The position numbers and the translations under genes were made by a program. Under the pieces are notes generated by a model, which was not told the DNA's origin, searched no databases, and saw only the letters and a program-made list of their open reading frames with translations. From the NCBI GenBank assembly GCA_003281405.1, contig QCCD01000005.1, positions 1 through 64,000 of the forward strand: DNA of 64,000 nt, written 5' to 3'. Within the stretch, counting starts at the first letter, position 1. Every line of letters begins with the position of its first letter. Shown here in pieces: positions 39,495 to 49,102 of the stretch. The DNA is from Prochlorococcus sp. AG-347-K16. Lineage in GTDB: Bacteria; Cyanobacteriota; Cyanobacteriia; PCC-6307; Cyanobiaceae.

Positions 39495-40103
39495 TTGATA
39501 AAATCTAATAATTCTGAAACAAAGATAACTAATCATCTTCAACAAGATGTAGTCAAAGTATCTGGTAAAACAATTTTTATTAATCCTTTTTTATATTGGC
39601 GAAGATTTGACAAAAATACTAATAGATGGCTTAGAGAACCTGGTCAAATGTCAGAGGATCAAATCTCACCAAACAGGAACCGTTTTTATCCAGAAATAGA
39701 GTGGGCTGATTTAAATCATGAGCAAAAGCTCATAAAAGATGCAACAGTTGAGATGTTTTTAAAAACTCTTGAATTGATAAGTACATTTCATCCTTATCTA
39801 AGTTCAGGGCAATTATTAGAAGTGGAGAGAAAAATGGCGATTACAAAAAAGATTCCTTTTGAAAAGTGGGTAAAAAAATCTTTTGCCAAAAAAACGAGAT
39901 TATTAGAAAATGAAAAAAGAAAATTTCAAAGAGAAAGATTTTTTAGTAGCTGGAGGGAATGGTTTAGTCTTGTAAATACTCAACAGGCCATTTTGCCGTT
40001 AATCGTTATTATATTTATTTCTTCATTTATTGGATGGTCTTTAGGGATATCAAAGAACAGTTGTAATCCCTATTTTGAACAAAATATAGATCAATTAAAT
40101 TAA
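39495..40103 (+). CDS. Hypothetical protein with C-terminal membrane anchor
   Basis: A 202-residue protein starting at TTG (MIKSNNSETK). Residues 1-~160 are soluble, with Trp/Arg-rich patches (NPFLYWRRFDKNTNRWLREPG) and a basic helical stretch (KKSFAKKTRLLENEKRKFQRERFF). Residues ~166-186 (ILPLIVIIFISSFIGWSLGI) form one membrane segment, followed by a short tail. It is tail-anchored in form. No family is recognised. It lies between the Cas4-like nuclease and the ftsI cluster on the same strand. Confidence 0.7.
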   Translation: MIKSNNSETKITNHLQQDVVKVSGKTIFINPFLYWRRFDKNTNRWLREPGQMSEDQISPNRNRFYPEIEWADLNHEQKLIKDATVEMFLKTLELISTFHPYLSSGQLLEVERKMAITKKIPFEKWVKKSFAKKTRLLENEKRKFQRERFFSSWREWFSLVNTQQAILPLIVIIFISSFIGWSLGISKNSCNPYFEQNIDQLN

Positions 40104-40212
40104 CTTGTTTTTGAGTTTTTTAAGTATCTAAGTTAATATAATTTTGAAAAAATAAATTTCTTATTTAAAATTAAATTAAATGTAATAATTGCTTAAAAAA
40201 TTTATAAGTTTT

Positions 40213-40356
40213 ATGAGTGAAAATTTGAATTCAAATAATAATAAAAATGAGGAGTTTAATCTTATTAATGAAGATATTGATTATAAAAATTTGATCACTA
40301 GACTTAAAGACATAAAATCAACCATTGCTTTATTGGAAAAAATAATATTTAAATAA
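40213..40356 (+). CDS. Small protein (47 aa) directly upstream of ftsI
   Basis: ATG-initiated frame of 48 codons: MSENLNSNNNKNEEF, then an amphipathic helix IDYKNLITRLKDIKSTIALLEKIIFK. An Asn-rich acidic head followed by a regular hydrophobic heptad-like helix looks coding, and resembles short proteins in this lineage annotated as hypothetical. It ends 11 bp before the ftsI TTG start, so it is probably translated from the same message. The function is unknown; the helix may mediate an interaction. Confidence 0.55.
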   Translation: MSENLNSNNNKNEEFNLINEDIDYKNLITRLKDIKSTIALLEKIIFK

Positions 40357-40367
40357 TTTTTATATTT

Positions 40368-42161
40368 TTGATAAAAACAAGTTTTAATAAAAAATTTATT
40401 TCATTAAAGAGACAACCTTTAGTCTTACTTACTTTTTCTTCTATTTCTTTTTTGTTGATTCTATTTAGGTTAATTTTTTTACAACTTTTGAATTATGAAT
40501 CTTTTAAGGAGATGTCAGATGAGAATAGGATCAGACTTATTGCTTCACAGCCAATACGCGGAAGAATACTAGATAAAAATGGTTATGTTCTAGCAGATAG
40601 TAGAGTTAAATATTCTTTAATAGTAAAACCTCAATCTGTTAATAAAAGCAATTGGGAAAAACATAAATCAAACATTTCTAATTTGTTGAATATTGATGGT
40701 AATATAATTCAAAAAAAATATTCTGATGGTCTAAAAAATCAAAACTTTTCAGTAACTATTCTTGATGATTTAAATGTCGATCAATTAATAAAATTTAAAG
40801 AAAATGAATTGAATTTAATAAGTTTTGAAATAGCTACCAAATTAATTAGAAATTATCCTCATAAATCTCTTGCAGCCCATGTTATTGGTTATGCCCAGCC
40901 AATTACTGATTCGGAATATAAATTCTTATCTAAGAAAGGTTATAAATTAAATGACTTAATAGGAAGAACAGGAATTGAATATGTTTATGAAGACTCTATC
41001 AGAGGTGAATGGGGTGGAGAAATGGTTGAAGTGAATTCATTAGGAAAATATCAAAGATCATTGGGTATAAAACCTTCAATACAAGGTAATGATGTTGAAT
41101 TGACAATTGATTTAAATTTGCAATTAGTTGCTGAGGAAGTTCTTAAAGATAAAAAAGCAGGGGCGATAATAGTAATGGATCCGAGAGATGGTGCAATAAG
41201 AGCGATGGCAAGTAAGCCTACCTTTGATTTGAATTTTTTTTCAAAGGATTTCAAGCCTGAAAAAGAATACAATAAGATATTTAATTCTCCAGACAAACCT
41301 CTTTTTAATAGAGCATTAAATGCTTATGATCCTGGAAGTGTTTGGAAAATTGTGACTGCTTTAGCCGGCTTGGAAAGTGGAAAATTTCCTAGAGATACCA
41401 TGTTAGATACAAAACCATGTATAACTTATGGGAGTCAATGTTTTAGGGAACATAATGATTTAGGTTTTGGAGTAATAGGTTATGAAGATGCTTTAAGAGT
41501 TTCAAGTAATACATTTTTTTATCAAGTTGGATATGGTGTAGGGGTTGATGAAATGCATAAGCTCTCCAGAAAGCTTGGTTTTAATTCTTTATCTGGAATT
41601 GAAATTTCAGAACAAGAAAATCAAGGATTAGTAGCTAGTAGCGAATGGGTTGAGAAAGGTAGAGGATGGGGCGAACCAGGAACAACTCCTTGGGTCCCAG
41701 AAGATATTGCAAGTATGTCTATCGGACAATTTGTTGTTCAAGTTACTCCTATTCAAATAGCTAGAGCTTATGCTGCTATTGCAAATGGAGGTTATTTAGT
41801 AACCCCACATTTGACAAAAAAACATGTAGAAAGTCTTTTAGATAATCAACGTAATCCAATTGACATTGATCCACAAAATATTCAATTAATAAAAAGTGGT
41901 CTCAGGAAAGTCGTAGAGTCTGGAACAGGAGTATCAATTAATTATGGAGTTTCAAATTTGCCTCCAATTTCAGGTAAAACTGGAACCGCTGAAGACGGTG
42001 AGGGTGGCTTAGATCATGCTTGGTTTGTTTGTTTTACTCCCTCTGAAAAGAGTGAGTTACTAATAGTTGCTTTTGCACAAAATACGCCTGGTGGAGGATC
42101 TGTCCATGCGCTTCCAATGGCTAGAAAAATTTTAAAAGTTTGGAATGAAAAAAATAGATAA
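40368..42161 (+). CDS. ftsI: Penicillin-binding protein 2/3 (FtsI-type division transpeptidase)
   Basis: Cross-links septal peptidoglycan. The 597 residues start at TTG and have an N-terminal membrane anchor (~15-38), a dimerisation domain with RGRILDKNGYVLADSR, and a transpeptidase domain with SxxK in PGSVWKIVTAL, SSN in RVSSNTFF and KTG in SGKTGTAED. This is the complete monofunctional class B form. Confidence 0.96.
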   Translation: MIKTSFNKKFISLKRQPLVLLTFSSISFLLILFRLIFLQLLNYESFKEMSDENRIRLIASQPIRGRILDKNGYVLADSRVKYSLIVKPQSVNKSNWEKHKSNISNLLNIDGNIIQKKYSDGLKNQNFSVTILDDLNVDQLIKFKENELNLISFEIATKLIRNYPHKSLAAHVIGYAQPITDSEYKFLSKKGYKLNDLIGRTGIEYVYEDSIRGEWGGEMVEVNSLGKYQRSLGIKPSIQGNDVELTIDLNLQLVAEEVLKDKKAGAIIVMDPRDGAIRAMASKPTFDLNFFSKDFKPEKEYNKIFNSPDKPLFNRALNAYDPGSVWKIVTALAGLESGKFPRDTMLDTKPCITYGSQCFREHNDLGFGVIGYEDALRVSSNTFFYQVGYGVGVDEMHKLSRKLGFNSLSGIEISEQENQGLVASSEWVEKGRGWGEPGTTPWVPEDIASMSIGQFVVQVTPIQIARAYAAIANGGYLVTPHLTKKHVESLLDNQRNPIDIDPQNIQLIKSGLRKVVESGTGVSINYGVSNLPPISGKTGTAEDGEGGLDHAWFVCFTPSEKSELLIVAFAQNTPGGGSVHALPMARKILKVWNEKNR

Positions 42162-42181
42162 TAATTTTTTGTTTTAAAAGT

Positions 42182-42706
42182 CTATGTTGTTAATTTTTTC
42201 ATTTGTAAAAGTCTTTGAATAATATCTTCAATAGTTTTTGTATCTATAGGTTTACTATATGAAGATAAAAGTTGTCTCCCTAATACTTGACTTCCTAAAT
42301 GTACCAATTGAATGCGTAATGAGGTCAACAATTCTAACCCTATACCACCAGAAAATGTTGCAATTGCAATCGGTTGACCATTAAATAAATTTCTAAAGTC
42401 ATCTCCCGAAATAGATAGCCACGCTATGAAGTTGGAGAGAATGGGAGGTATAGATCCATTATATTCAGGCGCACAAATTACCCACCTTTCAATCTTGAAA
42501 AGCTTTTGTTTTAACTCTACTATTTCATTTGGAATATTTTCTTTGCTGTGAATTCTTGGATTAAATAATGGAATATCAAGAGTGGTAAGATCTAAAATTT
42601 CAGAATTTATTTTAAGTTCATTACTTTTTTCAAAGAATTTTTCAGAAAGTTCTAGATTTTTCCCACAACTAGCTGAAATAATTATTAGATCTTTTGATTC
42701 AGTCAT
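42182..42706 (-). CDS. NADPH-dependent FMN reductase family flavoprotein
   Basis: The 174-residue protein has a flavodoxin-like fold: N-terminal strand LIIISASCGKNLELSEKFFEKS, a phosphate-binding loop, then WVICAPEYNGSIPPILSNFIAWLS, the PEYNGS motif typical of chromate/azo/FMN reductases. It follows flv1 by ~17 bp on the same strand, which suggests it belongs to the flavodiiron operon and may supply reduced flavin; that link is inferred. The canonical family start (GSLRxGS) is degenerate here. Confidence 0.85.
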   Translation of the reverse strand: MTESKDLIIISASCGKNLELSEKFFEKSNELKINSEILDLTTLDIPLFNPRIHSKENIPNEIVELKQKLFKIERWVICAPEYNGSIPPILSNFIAWLSISGDDFRNLFNGQPIAIATFSGGIGLELLTSLRIQLVHLGSQVLGRQLLSSYSKPIDTKTIEDIIQRLLQMKKLTT

Positions 42707-42723
42707 AAATAAGATAAGTAAAT

Positions 42724-44526
42724 TTAATAGTTAGCACCAGTTTTACGGTGATGAACTGCTGTTAGGCAATCGGATTTTAGTATATTACCGTGTAGTACTT
42801 CAGCGTATATTACCCAATGATCTCCACATTCCATCCGTTCTTTTATGGACGCATCCAACCATGCTAAAGAGTTAGGAATTATTATCTGTTCATTAGGAGT
42901 TAATTCAATATTTAAACCTTCGAATCTATCCTCACCTGGTGAAAAAGGTTTTGTGAATCTTTTCAAAGGTTCTTTAAAATCTTTTTCACTTAAAATATTT
43001 AATGCAAATGAATCTCCAACTTGAAGAAGAGACTCTACCGATCTATCTTTTGCTACTGCAATACTTAATCCCGGTGGAGAAAAACTTGCTTGACTAACCC
43101 AGGATGCAAGCATAGCTCCTCTGATATTATTCTCATTTTTTCCTTTAGAGGCAGTTAGAACACATAGTGAGCCAATTACTCTTCCAAGAGCTTGTAACTT
43201 TGGATCTGTTTTACTTGTAATCATTCCAGTATCTGATTTTCTAGATTTTTTCTTAGCTTTCTTGATAATTTTTCTCCCAAAGTGAGTTCCTATTTCTTCT
43301 AACTCTTTAATTTTTGGTTTATTTGGACTGAATTTAATTCTTATAGGATCAAAACTAAACTGAAAACCGCCGTCTTTTAATTTTGATTCAAGTAAATCAA
43401 TCGCCTCGCCGCTCCAGCCAAAACTACCAAAAATCCCAACAGGTTTATCTCTATTGCCTTCTGATAACAATGTTCCTAGTGCACTTACTATAGGTGTTGG
43501 GGCGTGCCCCCCAAGAGTGGGAGATCCTATTAAATATCCATCAGCATTTTGGATGGATTTTATAAGTACATCACTTGATGTAAACTCACAATTAATACTT
43601 TCTACTTCAACAGAAGTTCTATTTATCCCTTTGGCTAAAGCATCCCCTATGGAGGCAGTATTTCCATAAGCACTTGCATAAATAAGAGCAATTTTAGGAT
43701 TATTTGTTGAGAGATTTTCACTCCATCGAATGTAGTCATTTAAAAAGCTTTTTAAGCTATATTCGATAGCTGGACCGTGCAATGGTGCAATAGTTTTAAT
43801 GTCATAATCTGCAATTTTTTCAGTTATTGATATCACTTGATTAGACATTGGTGCCATCAAACAATCATAAAAATGTTTTCTATCAATTTCTGTACTAATT
43901 CGATTTGTTTCAGACCAATATTCAGATGCAATGTGTGCAGAGAAAATTTTTTCACTTAAAAGTATTTCTTGATTACGTTCATAAATTATTAGTCCTCCAG
44001 GCCAACGTGCAGTTGGAATAGGAATTAACTCTAGTGAAATGTTGTCTAATTCTAAATTAAGTTCTTTCTTGATTATGTGAATTTCAGGTAATTGAATATC
44101 AATGAATTCTTTTAAGTTAGGATTTCTTTGATACCAAAGTTCACTAATAAGTTTATAACCTGGATTAGAGCAAGTAATAGTTATGTTTTGAAATTGGTTA
44201 CTTATATTTTTTATAGTTTCAATAATTTGGGGATTAATATGACCAGAAATGAAGTTGATTTTATTTAATTTAAATTGATCGCAAAACTTAGAAATTACTT
44301 TATTAAATGAATTTAAATATTGTTTCTCAGGTGGATGAATAATAAAAAGTTCCTCATTACTTCTAATGAAAAAAGTATTAAAAGAAGTTCCTTTTTCAAG
44401 GTTAAATTCAAGTTCAAATCTTTCTTTATTTTGGTCTAAGAATCTTACACAAGAAAAATTTTCGGTAATTTCAAATTTTGATAAGTTTTGATTTTCTGCA
44501 AGCAATTCTATATTGATATTTGACAT
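42724..44526 (-). CDS. flv1: Flavodiiron protein Flv1-type (degenerate diiron site)
   Basis: The 600-residue protein has the three cyanobacterial FDP domains: metallo-beta-lactamase-like (1-~265), flavodoxin (~278-425, IALIYASAYGNTASIGDAL) and flavin reductase (~445-600). Most iron ligands are replaced: of the canonical H-x-E-x-D-H only His96 remains (GHINPQI), the next His is Arg174 (TARWPG), the bridging Asp is Lys193, and His250 is kept. This is the pattern of Flv1, the partner of Flv3 in photoreduction of O2 to water after PSI. It is 20 bp downstream of flv3. Confidence 0.93.
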   Translation of the reverse strand: MSNINIELLAENQNLSKFEITENFSCVRFLDQNKERFELEFNLEKGTSFNTFFIRSNEELFIIHPPEKQYLNSFNKVISKFCDQFKLNKINFISGHINPQIIETIKNISNQFQNITITCSNPGYKLISELWYQRNPNLKEFIDIQLPEIHIIKKELNLELDNISLELIPIPTARWPGGLIIYERNQEILLSEKIFSAHIASEYWSETNRISTEIDRKHFYDCLMAPMSNQVISITEKIADYDIKTIAPLHGPAIEYSLKSFLNDYIRWSENLSTNNPKIALIYASAYGNTASIGDALAKGINRTSVEVESINCEFTSSDVLIKSIQNADGYLIGSPTLGGHAPTPIVSALGTLLSEGNRDKPVGIFGSFGWSGEAIDLLESKLKDGGFQFSFDPIRIKFSPNKPKIKELEEIGTHFGRKIIKKAKKKSRKSDTGMITSKTDPKLQALGRVIGSLCVLTASKGKNENNIRGAMLASWVSQASFSPPGLSIAVAKDRSVESLLQVGDSFALNILSEKDFKEPLKRFTKPFSPGEDRFEGLNIELTPNEQIIIPNSLAWLDASIKERMECGDHWVIYAEVLHGNILKSDCLTAVHHRKTGANY

Positions 44527-44546
44527 TCTAAAGACTTATTTTTTTT

Positions 44547-46322
44547 TTAATAGTGATTAGCAACTTTTCTATGATGAACTGCTGTCTTGCATGATAAGTC
44601 AGAAACATTACCATTTTCAACAATTCCGTAAATTATCCAATGGTCTGGAGTCTCTAGCCTGGAACTAACTTTACAATCTAAAAAGGCGAGTGAATCTGAA
44701 AGAACTGGTCCTCCTTCAGCGATGTTGCTAATTACATCTACGTCTGCAAATCTATCAGCTCCAGGAGCAAATCTTTTTAAAAAATGTCTAAACATTTTTT
44801 GATAGTTATCTTCTCTCAGAATATTCACAACAAAACCTTTCCCAACTTGCATATATGATTCAATAGCTCTATCTTTTGCTACTGCAACTGTAATACCTGG
44901 TGGAGAAAAGCTTGCTTGACTAACCCAACTTGCGACCATTGCACTTTGTCTAAATGTAGAACCTTCGCCTTGGCTCGCTGTAACTACATATAATCCACCA
45001 CTTAATCTACCTAACGCTTTATCTAAATTTGAATCAAGGCTCTTCATAGAGGCAATATTCTTCTTTTTATTGATCAATTGACCCAAGTCAGTTCCAGCTT
45101 CTTCAAATTGTTGATAAACAATGGGATCTGGAATATTTTTAACTCTTAAGGGAGAGAAAGCTTCTTTTTGACCAAGTTCTCTTAATTTATTTGCTAAGGA
45201 ATCTATAGGTTCATCATTTCCACCAAATGCATCATAAACTGCAGTAAATTGTTTTGGTTTTAGTGCTGCAAATAAAGTGCCGAGAGATTCTTTTAATTCA
45301 TTATCTGAGTCTACTGGCCATGTGGGAATGACAACTGCTTTTGATTCGGAAATTAAACTTGTTAATTCTTGCGGGTCAGAAGATCTTAAATCAATTAACT
45401 GAACCTGAGCATCTGCTTTACTTATTCCATGAGATATCGCTTGACTTAGTCGATCACAATAACCATAGTCGCTTATGTAGCAGACTGACACAAAATCATT
45501 GCCTTTGCTTTTATTACTACTCCATTCTAGATATTTTCCTTTCCAAAAATTTACCTGATTATGGAGCAAAGGTCCATGACCAACAGCTATTGTTTTTAAT
45601 TCGGGTAGCTTATCTATTCTTTTAATTGCCTGTATAACGCTCCTAGCGTTTGGACCCATAAGGCAATCGTAATAAAAACGGAAATCGTCGTATATTTCTT
45701 TTTGATCAGTGTCAAAGAATTCGTCAGAACAATAATGGAGTCCAAATGCATCGCATGTGTAGAGAACATTTGTGCTGTGATCATATGAAAATATGGTATC
45801 TGGCCAATGTAAATTTGGTGCACTTATAAATTCAATATTATGTTCTAAACCACTATCAGGATTAGTTCCAAGATTTAAAAACTCTCCACTCTTAACTTCA
45901 AGACGTTTAAAGGGAATATGTATTTGGTCTTCAATAAATTTGAGAGCTAATTTTGATCCAACTAGTGTGATATTTTGGTTTAATTCTAAAAGATTACCTA
46001 TTAAACCAGAATGATCAGGTTCTGTATGGCTAGTAATTAGATAATCAACTTCTTGCGGATTTACCTTTTTCAGTAATTCTTCAAACCATAATTCTTCGAA
46101 CTTTGCGTGACTAGTATCGATGATTGCTAGTTTCTCGCCTTTAATAATAAAACTATTGTACGTAGTTCCATTTCTTAAACCAAATTCAATATCGAATCTA
46201 CTGCGATCCCAATCCAAAGATCTTATGGCACAAGAATCATTAGCAAAGTGTTGAGATTGAACCGTTAACTTATTATTTGTTTGTGCCAATTTAGAATTAC
46301 TTGTCTGGGCAGAGGCTATCAT
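44547..46322 (-). CDS. flv3: Flavodiiron protein Flv3-type (intact diiron site)
   Basis: A 591-residue A-type flavodiiron protein. All six iron ligands are present: His99, Glu101, Asp103 and His104 (SHTEPDHSG), His172 (LHWPD), Asp191 (TCDAFG) and His249 (VGHGPLLH). A flavodoxin domain (~280-420) and a C-terminal flavin-reductase domain follow (LSGGLYVVTASQGEG...SFSPPGITVAVAKDR). With flv1 it forms the Mehler-like electron outlet from photosystem I. First gene of a three-gene unit, divergent from alaS. Confidence 0.94.
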   Translation of the reverse strand: MIASAQTSNSKLAQTNNKLTVQSQHFANDSCAIRSLDWDRSRFDIEFGLRNGTTYNSFIIKGEKLAIIDTSHAKFEELWFEELLKKVNPQEVDYLITSHTEPDHSGLIGNLLELNQNITLVGSKLALKFIEDQIHIPFKRLEVKSGEFLNLGTNPDSGLEHNIEFISAPNLHWPDTIFSYDHSTNVLYTCDAFGLHYCSDEFFDTDQKEIYDDFRFYYDCLMGPNARSVIQAIKRIDKLPELKTIAVGHGPLLHNQVNFWKGKYLEWSSNKSKGNDFVSVCYISDYGYCDRLSQAISHGISKADAQVQLIDLRSSDPQELTSLISESKAVVIPTWPVDSDNELKESLGTLFAALKPKQFTAVYDAFGGNDEPIDSLANKLRELGQKEAFSPLRVKNIPDPIVYQQFEEAGTDLGQLINKKKNIASMKSLDSNLDKALGRLSGGLYVVTASQGEGSTFRQSAMVASWVSQASFSPPGITVAVAKDRAIESYMQVGKGFVVNILREDNYQKMFRHFLKRFAPGADRFADVDVISNIAEGGPVLSDSLAFLDCKVSSRLETPDHWIIYGIVENGNVSDLSCKTAVHHRKVANHY

Positions 46323-46441
46323 AGAATAATTAGCTTTATAAATTTACTTTAGTTATATAGAATATAAATTCGCGTGATTATCTTTGCGAAATAACCGAAA
46401 TTACGCTTTTCTTTAATTTTTAATCTTCTTATTCTGGATAA

Positions 46442-49102
46442 ATGAGATCTCAACTAATTAAAAAAATAGTGACTGGAGATGAGATAAGAAAAGCTTTTTT
46501 AAAATTTTACAGTGAAAAATTTCATAAAGTCATTCCTAGTGCATCTTTGATTCCAGATGACCCTACGGTTATGCTCACAATTGCTGGAATGCTACCTTTT
46601 AAACCAGTTTTTTTAGGTTTAAAAGAAAGACCATCAAAAAGGGCTACATCTAGCCAAAAGTGCATCAGAACAAATGATATAGAAAACGTTGGAGTTACAG
46701 CAAGACACCACACTTTTTTTGAAATGCTTGGTAATTTTTCTTTTGGAGATTATTTTAAACGAGAGGCTATTCAATGGGCTTGGGAATTAGTTACTAATAT
46801 TTATCAACTTTCAGTTGAAAATATAATTGTGAGTGTTTTTCACGAAGACGAAGAGTCTGCAGAAATTTGGAGAGATGAAATTGGTATTCATCCAGATAGG
46901 ATTGTGAAACTAGGAGAGGAAGATAATTTTTGGTCATCTGGCAAAACAGGTCCATGTGGACCTTGTTCAGAACTTTATTATGATTTTCATCCTGAAAAGG
47001 GTCTGCAGAATATTGATTTAGAAGATGGAGATCGTTTTATTGAATTTTATAATCTTGTTTTTATGCAATATAATCGTGATCCTAATGGAAAATTGACAGA
47101 TTTAAAATTTAAAAATATTGATACAGGAATGGGTCTTGAAAGGATGGCTCAAATACTACAAAAAAAGCAAAATAATTATGAGACAGATTTAATTTTTCCT
47201 ATCATTCAAAAAATTTGTGAGATTGCAAATATTGATTATTTTTCTTCAGATGATAAAAACAAAATTTCTTTAAAAATCATTGGTGATCATACAAGAGCTG
47301 TTATTCATTTGATTTCTGATGGAGTAGTAGCAAGTAATCTCGGCAGGGGATATATATTAAGAAGGCTTATTAGAAGAATGGTCAGACATGGGAGATTATT
47401 AGGAATAACAAATGAATTTTTACCTCATATTGCTACTGTAGGGATTAATTTAATGCAAAATAATTATCCTGATTTAAAAAATAATAATGATTTAATTTTG
47501 AATGAGATAAAAATTGAAGAAATAAGATTTAGGGAAACTCTCGAAAGAGGAGAGAAATTGCTAGATGAGATAATTTCTTCAGGGCAGAAATTAATTTCTG
47601 GGTTTAAAGCTTTTGAACTTTATGATACTTATGGATTTCCTCTAGAACTTACTTTAGAAATTGCAGAAGAAAATAGTATCAGTGTAGATGTAAAGGGTTT
47701 TGAAGAAGAAATGAATACACAAAAAGAGAGAGCTAAAGCTGCTTCAAGTAATATTGATTTGACATTAGAGGGATCATTAGAGCGAGAAATAGATCTTTTT
47801 AATAAAACTGTTTTTAATGGTTATGATTCACTTCTTTCCGAAGCTGAAATAAAGGGTATATTCTTGGATTCAAAATTAGTTAAGCAAGCAAGTGAAGGTC
47901 AGAAAGTTTTAATTGTTCTTGATCAGACCACTTTTTATGGAGAATCTGGTGGGCAAGTTGGCGATATTGGAACGATATTTTCAAAAGATGTAGAGGTCTT
48001 GGTTAATAATGTTATTCGAAAGAAAAATGTTTTTTTACATTATGGAACGATCAAAAAAGGAATATTAATTATTGGACAAAAAGTTAATACTAATGTTAGC
48101 TCTACTAATAGAGCTAAGGCTGCTGCAAATCATACAGCTACTCATTTATTACAATCTGCACTTAAATCAGTTGTTAATGAAAGTGTTGGACAGAAAGGTT
48201 CATTAGTAGCCTTCAATAAATTACGATTTGACTTTAATTCCTCTAATCCTATTTCAAAAGATCAAATTTCTAAGATTGAGCTTTTAGTTAACTCTTGGAT
48301 CATGGAAAATCATGCCCTAGAAATAAAAAATATGTCCAAAAGTGAGGCTCTTGAAAAGGGCGCAGTCGCCATGTTTGGAGAAAAATATGATGATGAAGTG
48401 CGTGTTGTTAATGTGCCAGGTGTTTCAATGGAACTTTGTGGTGGCACACATGTTAAAACCACATCCGAATTAGGTTCTTTTAAAATAATTAGTGAGGAAG
48501 GGATCTCAGCCGGAGTAAGAAGAATCGAAGCATTATCAGGCAAATCAGCATTAGACTATTTCAGTGATAGAAATGCTTTAGTAAATCAATTAAGTGATTT
48601 GTTAAAAGCAAATCCTAATCAACTTTTTGAGAGGGTTAATAATTTGCAAGCAGAGCTTATTAATAAGAATAAAGAGATACAAAAAATGAAAGATGAAATT
48701 GCATATTTTAAATACTCTTCTATAAAATCATCCGCAGAAATAGTAAACTCTTTTTCAATTTTAGTAAATCAGATTGATGGCTTAGATGGGAATTCTTTGC
48801 AATCTGCAGCACTTAATTTAACTTCTCATTTGGGCAATAAAGCAATAGTGATTCTTGGGGGAATACCAAATCCAGAAAATAGAAAGTTGTTATTTGTAGT
48901 TTCATTAGGTGATGATTCAGTAAAAATAGGATTGCATGCAGGAAAATTAATTAATGAAATTGCAAGAATTTGTTCAGGAGGTGGAGGAGGAAAGCCTAAC
49001 TTTGCTCAAGCAGGTGCTAAAGATATTGATAAGTTAAGTGATGCTTTAGATTATGCTAAAAATCATTTGCACAAAATATTAGATAGTCATTCTGATAAAT
49101 AA
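46442..49102 (+). CDS. alaS: Alanyl-tRNA synthetase
   Basis: The 886 residues show class II motif 2 [31 protein letters not shown] and [18 protein letters not shown]. The editing domain has [11 protein letters not shown] and [16 protein letters not shown] (zinc Cys/His), and the C-Ala domain ends with [15 protein letters not shown]. It is complete. The stop region overlaps convergent speA by 16 bp. Confidence 0.98.
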   Translation: MRSQLIKKIVTGDEIRKAFLKFYSEKFHKVIPSASLIPDDPTVMLTIAGMLPFKPVFLGLKERPSKRATSSQKCIRTNDIENVGVTARHHTFFEMLGNFSFGDYFKREAIQWAWELVTNIYQLSVENIIVSVFHEDEESAEIWRDEIGIHPDRIVKLGEEDNFWSSGKTGPCGPCSELYYDFHPEKGLQNIDLEDGDRFIEFYNLVFMQYNRDPNGKLTDLKFKNIDTGMGLERMAQILQKKQNNYETDLIFPIIQKICEIANIDYFSSDDKNKISLKIIGDHTRAVIHLISDGVVASNLGRGYILRRLIRRMVRHGRLLGITNEFLPHIATVGINLMQNNYPDLKNNNDLILNEIKIEEIRFRETLERGEKLLDEIISSGQKLISGFKAFELYDTYGFPLELTLEIAEENSISVDVKGFEEEMNTQKERAKAASSNIDLTLEGSLEREIDLFNKTVFNGYDSLLSEAEIKGIFLDSKLVKQASEGQKVLIVLDQTTFYGESGGQVGDIGTIFSKDVEVLVNNVIRKKNVFLHYGTIKKGILIIGQKVNTNVSSTNRAKAAANHTATHLLQSALKSVVNESVGQKGSLVAFNKLRFDFNSSNPISKDQISKIELLVNSWIMENHALEIKNMSKSEALEKGAVAMFGEKYDDEVRVVNVPGVSMELCGGTHVKTTSELGSFKIISEEGISAGVRRIEALSGKSALDYFSDRNALVNQLSDLLKANPNQLFERVNNLQAELINKNKEIQKMKDEIAYFKYSSIKSSAEIVNSFSILVNQIDGLDGNSLQSAALNLTSHLGNKAIVILGGIPNPENRKLLFVVSLGDDSVKIGLHAGKLINEIARICSGGGGGKPNFAQAGAKDIDKLSDALDYAKNHLHKILDSHSDK

